This document shows positions 8,789 to 16,898 of a DNA stretch of 24,872 nucleotides, in pieces. How positions within the stretch are numbered: position 1 is the stretch's first letter; each line of letters starts with the position of its first letter. Source of the stretch: Candidatus Competibacteraceae bacterium (GTDB taxonomy: Bacteria > Pseudomonadota > Gammaproteobacteria > Competibacterales > Competibacteraceae); NCBI GenBank assembly GCA_020445045.1, contig JAGRHI010000016.1, positions 12,938 through 37,809 on the forward strand, given 5' to 3'. Below the pieces are notes generated by a model. The model had not been told where the DNA came from. It searched no databases and saw nothing but the letters and a program-made list of their open reading frames with translations. Position numbers and translations under genes: made by a program.

Positions 8789-9874
8789 TCAGGGCGTTTC
8801 GTGCTCAAAAGTTTCCAGAACCGATTCGATCAACTCGCGCGCGGCGGAATTTGCCATGGCTTTGGTTTTCGAACCGCTGTCGGCCGATGCCTCTTCGGCA
8901 AGGGTGGCGGCGCTGTCCCGGACGATGCCGCCCTGATAAGTCGCCGCGCAGTTGTAGTACGGACAACTGCCGAAATACTCGTAGTGGGTGGTGATGGTCA
9001 CCGTTTGGCTAGGGAAATCACCTTGATAGCCAAAGTAAGTCTCGCCCCGGCAGTTCGCCGACGGCGTTTGCGTCAACCGTTCGGATTGGAGGGAAAACTG
9101 GCCCTGCGCATCCACCGTGCCGGACACCGCCAAGGTCCCGCCCGAATTTTCCGTGCCGCTCAACTGGGAACCGGTTTGGTTCAGTTGCAACTCGCTCTTG
9201 ACCTGCTGGCTGACCGCGAACGGGCAACTGTTGCTGCTTTGCGAGGCTTGGGAGTGATAGGTGCCGCTATAATCGTCGGCGGGTGGATCGCCGGCCGTGC
9301 TGATCCGGGTGATGGCGAATCCCTGGGCTTCTCTGCGCCATTCCAGCCGGATGTCGTAGGTTTTGCCCTCGGCGGTGACGTTTTTCAGCAGGAACGATCG
9401 ACTGTCGAAGGTCGCGGAGGCGCCGCTCAGGTTGACGCTCGCCGGGTCGGGAATGTAGGCGTTGGGGAAGCGAGTGACGTTGAAATCGACCGCTGCCTCT
9501 TTGAACGCGCCTTCCCGGTCCGTTGCCCGAATCAGGATGGCGTGCGGGCCGGCGAGCAGGCTCGAATAGTTGAACGCCATCGAAAATCCGGCGTTGGCGG
9601 CATTGGGATAGTTCGGATAGGCGTCGCCCACGTCGGAACGCCGACCGCCGGTGGGGATGGGCGTGAGGAGCGCGCCATCCACGTACAGTTCGACCCGGTC
9701 GATGCCCGCCGAACCGACGACCCAGCCGCGAATGTTGGCCACGCCGGAATACGCATGATTAGCGAGCGGCTCCTCGACCACCAACACCATGTCGCCAGCC
9801 CAGACACTCGAAAGGGACACCACGCCCGACCCGAACAGCAGCGCGGGCAGCAAGCTCTTGCAAATCGGATTCAC
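8789..9874 (-). CDS. Secreted protein with bacterial Ig-like domain, function unknown
   Basis: The protein has 361 residues from the GTG at 9874, chosen because GGAGA (9881-9885) sits 6 nt before it and a clean signal peptide follows (MNPICKSLLPALLFGSG, cleavage after VWA). ATG codons 21 and 24 bases upstream are open but have no good ribosome binding site. Residues about 30-130 look like a bacterial Ig-like fold (IRGWVVGSAGIDRVELYVDG, later AGPHAILIRATDREG). The second half, rich in Ser, Thr, Gln and Gly, carries SQLSGTENSGGTLAVSGTVD, typical of beta-rich lipocalin-like repeats, and has several Cys (SCPF, NCRG, SCPYYNC) that could form disulfides. It lies upstream of the dCache kinase in one probable operon, so it may act in the same signalling or surface process. 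Confidence 0.75.
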   Translation of the reverse strand: MNPICKSLLPALLFGSGVVSLSSVWAGDMVLVVEEPLANHAYSGVANIRGWVVGSAGIDRVELYVDGALLTPIPTGGRRSDVGDAYPNYPNAANAGFSMAFNYSSLLAGPHAILIRATDREGAFKEAAVDFNVTRFPNAYIPDPASVNLSGASATFDSRSFLLKNVTAEGKTYDIRLEWRREAQGFAITRISTAGDPPADDYSGTYHSQASQSSNSCPFAVSQQVKSELQLNQTGSQLSGTENSGGTLAVSGTVDAQGQFSLQSERLTQTPSANCRGETYFGYQGDFPSQTVTITTHYEYFGSCPYYNCAATYQGGIVRDSAATLAEEASADSGSKTKAMANSAARELIESVLETFEHETP

Positions 9875-9880
9875 GGTCAA

Positions 9881-9885
9881 TCTCC
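9881..9885 (-). promoter_or_regulatory. Ribosome binding site deciding the GTG start at 9874
   Basis: Read leftward the bases are GGAGA, 6 nt from the GTG at 9874. No comparable site precedes the two upstream ATG codons, so the annotated start is moved into the frame. Confidence 0.65.
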
Positions 9886-10012
9886 AGGAAAACATCATCG
9901 GTCAGAGTGTCGATTCTAAATCCCCAAAGCGCGCGCGGCTCTGTATCTTTCACCGGTTACGCTCCATGCTCGCGCGTACACGTACATAGTCTACTGACGA
10001 CGAGGTCGCTCG

Positions 10013-10504
10013 ATGAATCAGAATCAACCAGCTTTTCAGGACTTCTATCCCGACGAACTCAGCCATTGCTACGGTTGCGGCCGGCTGAACGAGCAGGGAC
10101 TACAACTCAAGAGCTACTGGGACGGTGAGGAAACCGTGGCCCGCTTCGAACCACGGCCCCACTACGTCGCGATTCCCGGTTACGTATATGGTGGCCTGCT
10201 CGCCTCGCTGATCGATTGCCACGGTACCGGCACGGCGGCGGCGGCGGCCTATCGCGCGGCCGGCCGCGAGCTGGGCAGCGAACCGCCGTTCCGCTTTGTG
10301 ACCGCGTCGCTGCAAGTGGACTACCTGTGGCCGACCCCCTTGGGCGTGCCGCTGGAAATCCGGGGCCGGGTCGAGGAGGTCAAGGGCCGCAAAGTGGTGG
10401 TGGACGCGACAGTGACGGCGGCGGGCGAAGTCTGCGTGCGCGGTCGGGTGGTGGCGGTGCAAATGCCGGACAACATGGCGCCGCCCGCCAGAGGCGTGGC
10501 CTGA
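10013..10504 (+). CDS. Hotdog-fold thioesterase (PaaI/THEM4-like)
   Basis: The protein has 163 residues; the ATG has GAGG at 10002-10005. An N-terminal CYGCG motif (residues 19-23) followed by NEQGLQLKS is typical of a subfamily of PaaI-like hotdog proteins. The central helix region reads YVYGGLLASLIDCHGTGTA (about 58-75), where the family's HGG is YGG and Asp68 could be the catalytic acid. VTASLQVDYLWPTPLG followed by later beta strands completes a 4HBT domain. It probably hydrolyses an acyl-CoA or related thioester in the cytoplasm; the substrate cannot be told. A GCG run gives six consecutive alanines at 75-79 and around. It stands alone, divergent from the Ig-like gene and convergent with the PilZ gene. 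Confidence 0.85.
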   Translation: MNQNQPAFQDFYPDELSHCYGCGRLNEQGLQLKSYWDGEETVARFEPRPHYVAIPGYVYGGLLASLIDCHGTGTAAAAAYRAAGRELGSEPPFRFVTASLQVDYLWPTPLGVPLEIRGRVEEVKGRKVVVDATVTAAGEVCVRGRVVAVQMPDNMAPPARGVA

Positions 10505-10533
10505 ACACAACCCCGCGATGGGCTCGCGCGAGA

Positions 10534-10941
10534 TCAACGGGGAAAATTCCGCGCGAACTTGGCCACCCACTCCGCCGCCGCTTCCTCTCCCGAGAGTTGC
10601 CGCCCTTCTCGTTCCAGGATTTGCTTCTGGTAATGGCTGATGTGGCAAATCTGCTCGATCATGCGCACCGCGAATTCGGTGTTTTCGTCGGCGAAGCGAA
10701 CGCCCACGTCGAAATGGCTGTTGGTCTTGCGACACCAGACGATGGTGCCGATAACCGTGAATTCCGGTTCCCGGATCGGGATCGCGATGTGGATCATACA
10801 GCCTCGTTCGATGGGGTTGTCGGCCCGAAAGCATAGTCCACCCCGGCTGATGTTCCGAAGGCAGTTTTTCCAGCAGCTCCCGATATGAGTGATGCTGTAT
10901 GTGATGGGAATGTCCGAGGGGTGACGAATGAATTGTCGCAT
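10534..10941 (-). CDS. PilZ-domain protein (probable c-di-GMP receptor)
   Basis: The protein has 135 residues from the ATG at 10941, preceded by GGAG at an 8-nt spacing. An upstream ATG at 10995 would add 18 Arg-rich residues unlike the family. The c-di-GMP binding signature is present: RxxxR as RQFIR (residues 2-6) and (D/N)xSxxG as NISRGG (30-35), followed by strands ending in FDVGVRFAD. The C-terminal tail is helical (about 100-135). Proteins of this type bind c-di-GMP and change motility, polysaccharide or secretion functions; the partner is not evident. The gene is 191 bp after the TPR gene on the same strand. Confidence 0.88.
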   Translation of the reverse strand: MRQFIRHPSDIPITYSITHIGSCWKNCLRNISRGGLCFRADNPIERGCMIHIAIPIREPEFTVIGTIVWCRKTNSHFDVGVRFADENTEFAVRMIEQICHISHYQKQILEREGRQLSGEEAAAEWVAKFARNFPR

Positions 10942-11132
10942 CGACCGTACTCCACGCCGTGAGTGACTTCTCCGTCCGCCCCGGCGTTGGAGCATTTCCT
11001 TGAGCGCCGACGGCGGTCGATGGCCTTGAGTCCCTTCAATTATAGGACCCGATGGGGAATCCGGCGCTTCGCGCCGCCAGTTTCATCCCTCCACGGAAAT
11101 CCCGTCGGCGAGGAAGCCACGATCACCGTTTC

Positions 11133-12374
11133 CTAACGCTTTGCCGCCAGCTTGCGCAGTAACGCCGCAAGGCGCGTGGAATGGAGCAGCCGGTGGATCA
11201 TGTGGGTCGTCTGATGGTTGGGATCGATCTGATGGAGCATCTTGTAGTACATCTCGGCGCGGTCCTTTTCTCCACGGGCATGGAAGTACCGGGCCATGAC
11301 GGCGCCAAAATGCAGGACCTCGGAGGTGTGGAAACATTCGCGCTCGGGATAGAGCAGCTTGAGGTCGTAATTGCCCTCGAAAATCTCTGGAATCCGGTCG
11401 ATCTCACCCCGTTGCAGGCAGTCGTTGGCCTGCGCGATCCGGCCGAACAGATAGTCGGGGAAGCGCTCCAAGGTTTCATCGAGCACGCGCTGGGCATTGG
11501 CCTTATCCCCAAGCACCGTGTAGGCGGCATGCAGATGGTTGTGGATCTGCGGTACGTCAGGGTAACGCTCGATCATCGGTCCCAGGGCGGCAATCGCTTC
11601 CCTGGGGTTGTCGGTCACTTGGTAGTAAAGTTCTTCAAGTTCGTCCTTGACTGACTGAGGCAGCCGCGCGTAGGCGGAATCTCCCAGAGGCTCGTCGCTG
11701 ATCTGGTAGCTGATCAGGTGGACCGACCGATCCGGGGCCGCGAGCGCGCGCTCTTCGGGGGAACCAATCGCCGTCAGGTGATGAAAACCGTCGGGACCGA
11801 GGTTGCGCGCCAGGGTTTCCAGAATCCTGCGCGATTGCGCGAAAGTCTCGTTGGGACCGTTGATGTAAAACGGTTTCCCATCCTTGCCGTAGCTATAACG
11901 GACCGGGCAGGCGGCCGCGTCGATGTCCCCGAACAGCCGGGCGGCTCGGGCGTAGTCGGAATGCGGTTGGAAGCCGAGATCGCGCGCGTACCGGACCGCG
12001 CCCTCGACCAGTTTACGCAGGCAACTGGGATGGATCGATTCCAAAGGCGTGTGTTGTTCGATCTGCCGCCGATAGAACTCGAATTCCGTGGAAGAGAACA
12101 CTCGATACAGAGCGTTCTTGACGCCGAGGCAATAGGTGTCGACCAGGAAACCCGCCACCGCCACATCGCCGCCGGGCAGTGCGCGGGTCAACACGACGTG
12201 GCCGATGCCTTCCTCGAACAGGGACGTGGGCACCAGACAATCGCCGATGGGAAACTGTGCGGCTAGCGCGGCGGAATCCGTTCGCGCCGACGAGCTTTTG
12301 CTGGCTTGCCGGGCCTTGCGCTCGGCTGCTTTCTTGGCGAGCTTCTTTTGTCGCCGCTTTTCGTCGAGAGCCAT
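11133..12374 (-). CDS. TPR-containing cytoplasmic protein, function unknown
   Basis: The protein has 413 residues; the ATG at 12374 is preceded by a strong GGAGG. The first 30 residues are very basic and helical (EKRRQKKLAKKAAERKARQ) and could bind nucleic acid or act as a coil. Residues about 42-95 form a conserved-looking domain with VDTYCLGVKNALYR. Residues about 245-400 show helix pairs of the tetratricopeptide kind, such as NPREAIAALGPMIERYPDVPQ and ARGEKDRAEMYYKMLHQIDPN. No signal peptide or membrane segment is seen. TPRs usually mediate protein-protein contacts; the partner is unknown. It lies between the DUF4124-like gene (73-bp gap) and PilZ on the same strand. Confidence 0.8.
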   Translation of the reverse strand: MALDEKRRQKKLAKKAAERKARQASKSSSARTDSAALAAQFPIGDCLVPTSLFEEGIGHVVLTRALPGGDVAVAGFLVDTYCLGVKNALYRVFSSTEFEFYRRQIEQHTPLESIHPSCLRKLVEGAVRYARDLGFQPHSDYARAARLFGDIDAAACPVRYSYGKDGKPFYINGPNETFAQSRRILETLARNLGPDGFHHLTAIGSPEERALAAPDRSVHLISYQISDEPLGDSAYARLPQSVKDELEELYYQVTDNPREAIAALGPMIERYPDVPQIHNHLHAAYTVLGDKANAQRVLDETLERFPDYLFGRIAQANDCLQRGEIDRIPEIFEGNYDLKLLYPERECFHTSEVLHFGAVMARYFHARGEKDRAEMYYKMLHQIDPNHQTTHMIHRLLHSTRLAALLRKLAAKR

Positions 12375-12447
12375 GTTCGTGCCTCCGGATTAATATTTGT
12401 GATTTTTCTTCCGCTTCGGCCGGAATGGCGACCCCGGCGGGAGGTGG

Positions 12448-12771
12448 TTAAGGGTTGGCATCCAGCGGTTGAACCACCGGTTGAACCGGCTGATCCGGTT
12501 GAACCGGTTGAACCGGCTGATCCGGTTCGACGGTCGGCGGCGAGGCCACGAAATCGATACCAAGGACATAGGGGTCCGCGACCGGGCCGCTGGACCGTCC
12601 GGCGAACGGCCGGTTGACGTTCAAGCTCATGTCGCCGCCGCGCGAATGCTCTGGACACGGCATGGCCTGATAGCTGATCCGGCCACTGGGATCGACGCAC
12701 TTGTTGGCCGCCAACACCGGCGTCGCGAGCAGGCTCAGCACGATCAATCCAGATCCAGTGAGGCATTTCAT
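12448..12771 (-). CDS. Small secreted DUF4124-like protein with Pro/Val/Gln repeat tail
   Basis: The protein has 107 residues; the ATG at 12771 has GGAG 6 nt upstream. A signal peptide (residues 1-21, cleavage after PVLA) is followed by NKCVDPSGRISYQAMPCP, the short two-cysteine pattern of DUF4124 proteins, which are common in the periplasm of beta- and gammaproteobacteria and have no firm function. The C-terminal part is a repeat of Pro-Val-Gln and Pro-Asp-Gln triplets, made by the 9-bp DNA repeat listed separately. Its length may differ between strains. Confidence 0.8.
   Translation of the reverse strand: MKCLTGSGLIVLSLLATPVLAANKCVDPSGRISYQAMPCPEHSRGGDMSLNVNRPFAGRSSGPVADPYVLGIDFVASPPTVEPDQPVQPVQPDQPVQPVVQPLDANP
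12465..12530. repeat. 9-bp tandem repeat array inside the DUF4124-like gene
   Basis: Six consecutive nonamers of the form CCGGTTGAA or CCGGCTGAT occupy 12477-12530, with a diverged copy at 12465-12473. The unit is a multiple of three, so gain or loss of copies keeps the frame and changes the number of PVQ/PDQ triplets. Confidence 0.9.
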
Positions 12772-12881
12772 GGCGTTCTCCGGGTTCGAAATGTATTCGA
12801 GCGAATGATTCTAACCCGATCAAGCGGTTGTGGACGGAGTTTCGACCGGCCGCGCTGCTTCTGCTTCCTTGCCGGATGCTT

Positions 12882-13994
12882 TCAATACATCCGATGGCGA
12901 AACAGCCAACCGGCCAGGATCAGGCTGACCAGGCCGATGAGCGCCATGGGCCAGTATTGATCCATCAGCAAGGCGTAGGAATTGCCTTGCAGGAACACCC
13001 CGCGCAGCACGATGAGGAAATAACGTAGGGGGTTGAGATAGGTCAGCCATTGCACCGCTTGCGGCATGTTGGCGATGGGCGTGGCGAATCCGGACAGGAT
13101 CACCGCCGGCACCAAAAACAGAAAAGCGCCGAGCAAGCCCTGCTGCTGGGTCACCGCCAGCGACGAGATCATCAGCCCGACCCCCACCGCCGACAGCAGG
13201 AACAACGCCATCCCCAGGTACAGCGCGCCGACCGAGCCGCGCAGCGGAACGCCGAAGCCGTAAACCGTCACCACCACGATCAGACTGCCTTGCAGCAAAC
13301 CCACCAGCAGGCCGGGGATGGACTTGCCGATCAGAATTTCCACCGGTCGCAGCGGCGTCACCAGCAACTGATCGAAGGTGCCGGCCTCGCGCTCCCGCGC
13401 CACCGACAGGGCGGTCACGATCAGCGTCACCACCAGGGTCAGCAGGCCGACGATGCCCGGCACCACGAACCAGCGCGATTCCAGGTTGGCGTTGTACCAG
13501 GGACGGATTTCGAGATGTACCGGTGGCCCGGATCGACCGTGGCGCGCCGCCCAGGCATCGTTGAAGTCGGTGACGATGCTTCGCGTGTAATTCAGCGCCA
13601 GCATGGCGGTGTTGGAGTTGCGCCCGTCCAGGATCGCCTGCACCGAGCCGCCGCCGCCGCCGCTTAGGATTTCCTGGCTGAAGCGGGGGGCGATGCGCAG
13701 GACCAGCAGCGCCTGGCGGTCATCGATCAGGGGCGCGACTTGAGCATCGTGATCGATTCGCGCCACCACCTCGAAGTTGCGCGAACCCTCGAAGCGCGCG
13801 ATCAGCTCCCGGGCGGCGGCGCCCTGGTCCTCGTCGTAAATGGCGATGGGGGCGTTTTGCAGATCGAAGGTGGCGGCGAAGCCGAACACCAGCAATTGAG
13901 CGATGGGCGGGCCGATCAGCACGAAGCGGCTGCGCTTGTCCCTGAGCAGGGCCAGCAATTCCTTCAGGGCCAGGGCGAGGATGTGTCGTGGCAT
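12882..13994 (-). CDS. ybhR: ABC-2 type permease, YbhR-like
   Basis: The protein has 370 residues. One N-terminal membrane helix (FVLIGPPIAQLLVFGFAATF) is followed by a large periplasmic domain (about 45-175) and then five hydrophobic segments from about 175 to the end (VPGIVGLLTLVVTLIVTALS, later LFLLSAVGVGLMISSLAV and others). This is the ABC-2 layout of YbhR/YhhJ. The ATG lies 3 nt after the stop of the preceding permease, with GGAG spanning that stop, so translation is probably coupled. It is the last gene of the ybhGFSR-like operon. The periplasmic loop contains five consecutive glycines coded by a pure GCC run on the plus strand (13647-13661). In E. coli YbhGFSR has been linked to drug and cation export; the substrate here is unknown. 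Confidence 0.9.
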   Translation of the reverse strand: MPRHILALALKELLALLRDKRSRFVLIGPPIAQLLVFGFAATFDLQNAPIAIYDEDQGAAARELIARFEGSRNFEVVARIDHDAQVAPLIDDRQALLVLRIAPRFSQEILSGGGGGSVQAILDGRNSNTAMLALNYTRSIVTDFNDAWAARHGRSGPPVHLEIRPWYNANLESRWFVVPGIVGLLTLVVTLIVTALSVAREREAGTFDQLLVTPLRPVEILIGKSIPGLLVGLLQGSLIVVVTVYGFGVPLRGSVGALYLGMALFLLSAVGVGLMISSLAVTQQQGLLGAFLFLVPAVILSGFATPIANMPQAVQWLTYLNPLRYFLIVLRGVFLQGNSYALLMDQYWPMALIGLVSLILAGWLFRHRMY

Positions 13995-13997
13995 GGA

Positions 13998-15131
13998 CTA
14001 CTCCAAACGCTTGCGGGCCTTGCGGCCCAGCACGGCGAAGAAGATCAGCAGCAGCAACAGCAGGGCGGCGGCGTTGCCCAGCACCACCGGCCAGACATCG
14101 CCGGCCAGAAACAGGGTTTGCAGAATGGCGACGAAATAGCGTGCCGGCACCACATGGGTAATGAGCTGAATCGGCGCCGGCATCGAGCCGATGTCGAAGA
14201 TGAAGCCCGACAGGATGAAGGCCGGCAGAAAGGTGACGAGGATCGCGATCTGCCCGGCCACGAACTGGTTGCGGGCCACGGTGGAAATCAACAATCCCAT
14301 GCCCAGCGCGACCAGCATGAACAGCGTCGAGGCCGCCAGCAACAGCCAGAACGAGCCGTTCAGGGGCACCCCGAACTGCCAGCGGGCCATGGCCACGCTC
14401 AGCAACATGCCGCCCATGCCCAGCGCGAAGTAGGGCAGCAACTTGCCGAGCAGCAATTCGCCGATGCGGATCGGGGTGACCATCAGCGCTTCCATGGTGC
14501 CGCGCTCCCATTCTCGCGCCACCACCAGCGCGGTCAGCAGGGCGCCGATCAGGGTCATGATCACCGCCACCAGGCCGGGCACCAGAAAGTTGCGGCTGCG
14601 CAGCGCCGGATTGAACCAGACCCGCTGTTCCATCCCCACCGGCAAGGTCAGCTCCCGCCCCTGGGCCGCCATGTAGGTTTGCAGCCAGCGTTGCCAGGCG
14701 CCTTGGATATAGCCCGAGGCGATGCGCGCCTGGTTGGCGTCGACGCCATTCAGAATCACCCCCACCGGCGCGTCGCCGGCGGCCAGCAGGCGACGGCTGA
14801 AATCGCCGCGCAACCAGACGATGCCGTCCACTTGCCGTTCCCGCAGGGCCTGTTCGGCGTCCTGGATGCTGTCGAAGCGGCGTGGGCTGAAGTATTCGGA
14901 TTGCTGGAAGGCGGCGGCGAAACTGGCGCTGTTGGCGTCCGGGCGTTCGATCACCATCGCCAACGGAATATGCCGAGCGTCCAGCGAGACGCCGTAGCCG
15001 AACAACAGCAGCAGCACCACCGGCATGACGAAGGCGATGGCGATGCTGGACGGATCGCGCAGGATTTGCAGGCTTTCCTTGCGCACCATTCCACGTAGGC
15101 GCATCAGGGCGCCACCTCGCCGGGCGCTCAT
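13998..15131 (-). CDS. ybhS: ABC-2 type permease, YbhS-like
   Basis: The protein has 377 residues from the ATG at 15131, which overlaps the TGA of the ATPase gene as ATGA, a sign of translational coupling. A start at Met10 (MRLRGM) is also possible. The longer open frame upstream of 15131 lies inside the ATPase gene and is not real. The topology matches YbhR: a helix near residues 30-50 (VMPVVLLLLFGYGVSL), a periplasmic domain to about 180, then a cluster of membrane helices (LVPGLVAVIMTLIGALLTAL, later ILVTFLPAFILSGFIFDIG). It should form the heteromeric membrane channel with the YbhR-like protein. Confidence 0.9.
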   Translation of the reverse strand: MSARRGGALMRLRGMVRKESLQILRDPSSIAIAFVMPVVLLLLFGYGVSLDARHIPLAMVIERPDANSASFAAAFQQSEYFSPRRFDSIQDAEQALRERQVDGIVWLRGDFSRRLLAAGDAPVGVILNGVDANQARIASGYIQGAWQRWLQTYMAAQGRELTLPVGMEQRVWFNPALRSRNFLVPGLVAVIMTLIGALLTALVVAREWERGTMEALMVTPIRIGELLLGKLLPYFALGMGGMLLSVAMARWQFGVPLNGSFWLLLAASTLFMLVALGMGLLISTVARNQFVAGQIAILVTFLPAFILSGFIFDIGSMPAPIQLITHVVPARYFVAILQTLFLAGDVWPVVLGNAAALLLLLLIFFAVLGRKARKRLE

Positions 15132-16894
15132 GCCGGTTCTCCGGCGGTTTGCGCCCGCTGCTCGATCAGCGCGATGAAGGCGTCCTCCATGGTCGGGTCT
15201 GGCCGTTCGGCGTCGCGAAAGCGCGCCTTCGTTGCCGCCGGGGTACCCTGGGCGAGCACCTCGCCGTCGGCCATGATCACCAGCCGGTCGCAATAATTGG
15301 CCTCGTCCATGAAGTGCGTGGTCACCAGCACGGTGACGCCTTGTTCCGCCAGCAGGTTGATGCGATGCCAGAATTCCCGCCGCGCCAGCGGGTCCACCCC
15401 GGAGGTCGGTTCGTCCAGGAACAGGATATCCGGTTCGTGCATCAGGGCGGCGGCCATGGCCAAACGCTGCTTATAGCCCAGCGGGAGATCGCCGCTGGCC
15501 ATGTCGGCGTGGCGTGCCAGGTCGAAGCCGTCCAGCGCCCAGCGGATGCGTTCCCGCCACCGCTGGCCCGTCAAACCGTAGGCGCTGGCGAAGAAGCGCA
15601 GGTTCTGCGCCACCGTCAGGTTGCCGTAGAGGGAAAAACGCTGGGCCATGTAGCCGATGCGGCCACGAGCCCGAGCCGCCGCGCGCCGCAGATCGTGCCC
15701 GGCCACTTCGAGCCGCCCCCCGGAAGCCGGCAGCAAGCCGCACAACATGCGAAAGGTAGTGGACTTACCGGCGCCATTCGCGCCCAGCAGGCCGAAGATT
15801 TCGCCCCGCCGCACCTCGAAGCTGACATCCTTGACCGCGTAAAACTCGCCGAATCGGCGCTGGACCCGATCCACTCGGATGACCGCCGCGTCATCGTTGG
15901 CCATGGTCGCCGCCATGGGCGGAGGAGGCGATTCCCCCGTGGTTACGTCGTGCTCTCCTTGAAGGCGGATGATGAAGGCGTCCTCGAAATTGGGTGCCAC
16001 CGGGCGGATTTCGACGTCCGCCGGTCCCGCGTCCAAGCTCGACAGATTGAGTGGCCCGGCCGCGCGGGCGACCACCCGCACGCTCTCGCCCTGAATGATG
16101 GCGTCCGCCACGGCCGGCAGCGCGGCCAGTCGCATTTGCAGGCGACGCTTGGAGATGGCCGGCGCGTTCACTAGGTAACAGCGCCCGGCCAGCGGCTCGC
16201 TGAAGCTGGCCGGCGTCCCCTGGCCCAGCAGCCGACCCTGATGCAGCAGGATCACCTCGTCGCAGCGTTCCGCCTCGTCCAGATAGGCGGTGCTGAGCAG
16301 TACGCTGACGCCTTCTTCCCGCACCAAGCGTTGGACGATGGCCCACAGTTCGCGCCGCGACACCGGATCGACGCCGACCGTGGGTTCGTCCAGCAGCAGC
16401 AGCCGGGGCGGCCGCACCAGGGTGCAGGCCAGTCCGAGTTTTTGCTTCATGCCGCCGGACAGCCGTCCCGCCAGTCGCGCGGTGAAGCGCGCCAAACCGA
16501 CCATGTGCAGCAGTTCGGCGTAACGTCCGCGCCGTTCGGCGGCCAGCACGCCTTGCAGATCGGCGTACAGATCCAGATTTTCCTGGACGCTCAAGTCCTC
16601 GTACAGACCGAAGCGCTGCGGCATGTAGCCGATGGCCGACTGCACCGCCAGCGGCTCGCGGCTCACGTCCAGATCCAGCACCCGCAATTCGCCGGCGTCG
16701 GCGCGCAGCAGACCGGCGGCCAGTCGCATCAGCGTGGTTTTGCCGGCGCCGTCGGGACCGATCAAGCCGGTGATCCGGCCCGGCGCGACCGTCAGGTCGA
16801 TGCCGTCCAGAGCCTGGATGACGCGGTTGCCGCTGGCAAACGTTTTGCCGAGGCCCTGACAGGTGAGCGCGGCTGGGAGACCAGCATTGACCAC
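15128..16894 (-). CDS. ybhF: Double-ATPase ABC transporter subunit, YbhF-like
   Basis: The protein has 588 residues from the GTG at 16894, chosen because GGAG (16903-16906) precedes it at 7 nt. Longer frames start inside the adaptor gene. There are two fused nucleotide-binding domains. The first has Walker A GPDGAGKTT (about 46-54), signature LSGGMKQ (about 145) and Walker B LLLLDEPTVGVDP (about 165). The second has Walker A GANGAGKST (about 371-379), an altered signature LPLGYKQ and Walker B ILFLDEPTSGVDP. The degenerate second signature is usual for this family. The length is close to E. coli YbhF (578 residues). It powers the two permeases encoded downstream. Confidence 0.93.
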   Translation of the reverse strand: MVNAGLPAALTCQGLGKTFASGNRVIQALDGIDLTVAPGRITGLIGPDGAGKTTLMRLAAGLLRADAGELRVLDLDVSREPLAVQSAIGYMPQRFGLYEDLSVQENLDLYADLQGVLAAERRGRYAELLHMVGLARFTARLAGRLSGGMKQKLGLACTLVRPPRLLLLDEPTVGVDPVSRRELWAIVQRLVREEGVSVLLSTAYLDEAERCDEVILLHQGRLLGQGTPASFSEPLAGRCYLVNAPAISKRRLQMRLAALPAVADAIIQGESVRVVARAAGPLNLSSLDAGPADVEIRPVAPNFEDAFIIRLQGEHDVTTGESPPPPMAATMANDDAAVIRVDRVQRRFGEFYAVKDVSFEVRRGEIFGLLGANGAGKSTTFRMLCGLLPASGGRLEVAGHDLRRAAARARGRIGYMAQRFSLYGNLTVAQNLRFFASAYGLTGQRWRERIRWALDGFDLARHADMASGDLPLGYKQRLAMAAALMHEPDILFLDEPTSGVDPLARREFWHRINLLAEQGVTVLVTTHFMDEANYCDRLVIMADGEVLAQGTPAATKARFRDAERPDPTMEDAFIALIEQRAQTAGEPA

Positions 16895-16898
16895 CGCG

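Noticed and set aside
8372..9919. Long open frame on the plus strand opposite the kinase and Ig-like genes
   Set aside because: It runs antisense to two well-supported genes, has Arg/Gly-rich composition typical of a GC-rich shadow frame, and shows no domain.
11063..11075. GGCGC-TTC-GCGCC hairpin between the TPR and PilZ genes as a terminator
   Set aside because: The stem is only 5 bp and no T-run follows on either strand.
12477..12530. Tandem nonamers as a CRISPR array
   Set aside because: The units are adjacent, without spacers, and lie in frame in a coding sequence.
12873..12893. CGGATG/CATCCG hairpin at the end of the ybhR-like gene as a terminator
   Set aside because: It overlaps the stop codon, has a 9-nt loop and lacks a U-tract.
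13740..15098. Long plus-strand frame rich in Gln and His opposite the permease genes
   Set aside because: It is a shadow of the ABC-2 permeases; the Gln/His richness comes from reading leucine and valine codons in reverse.
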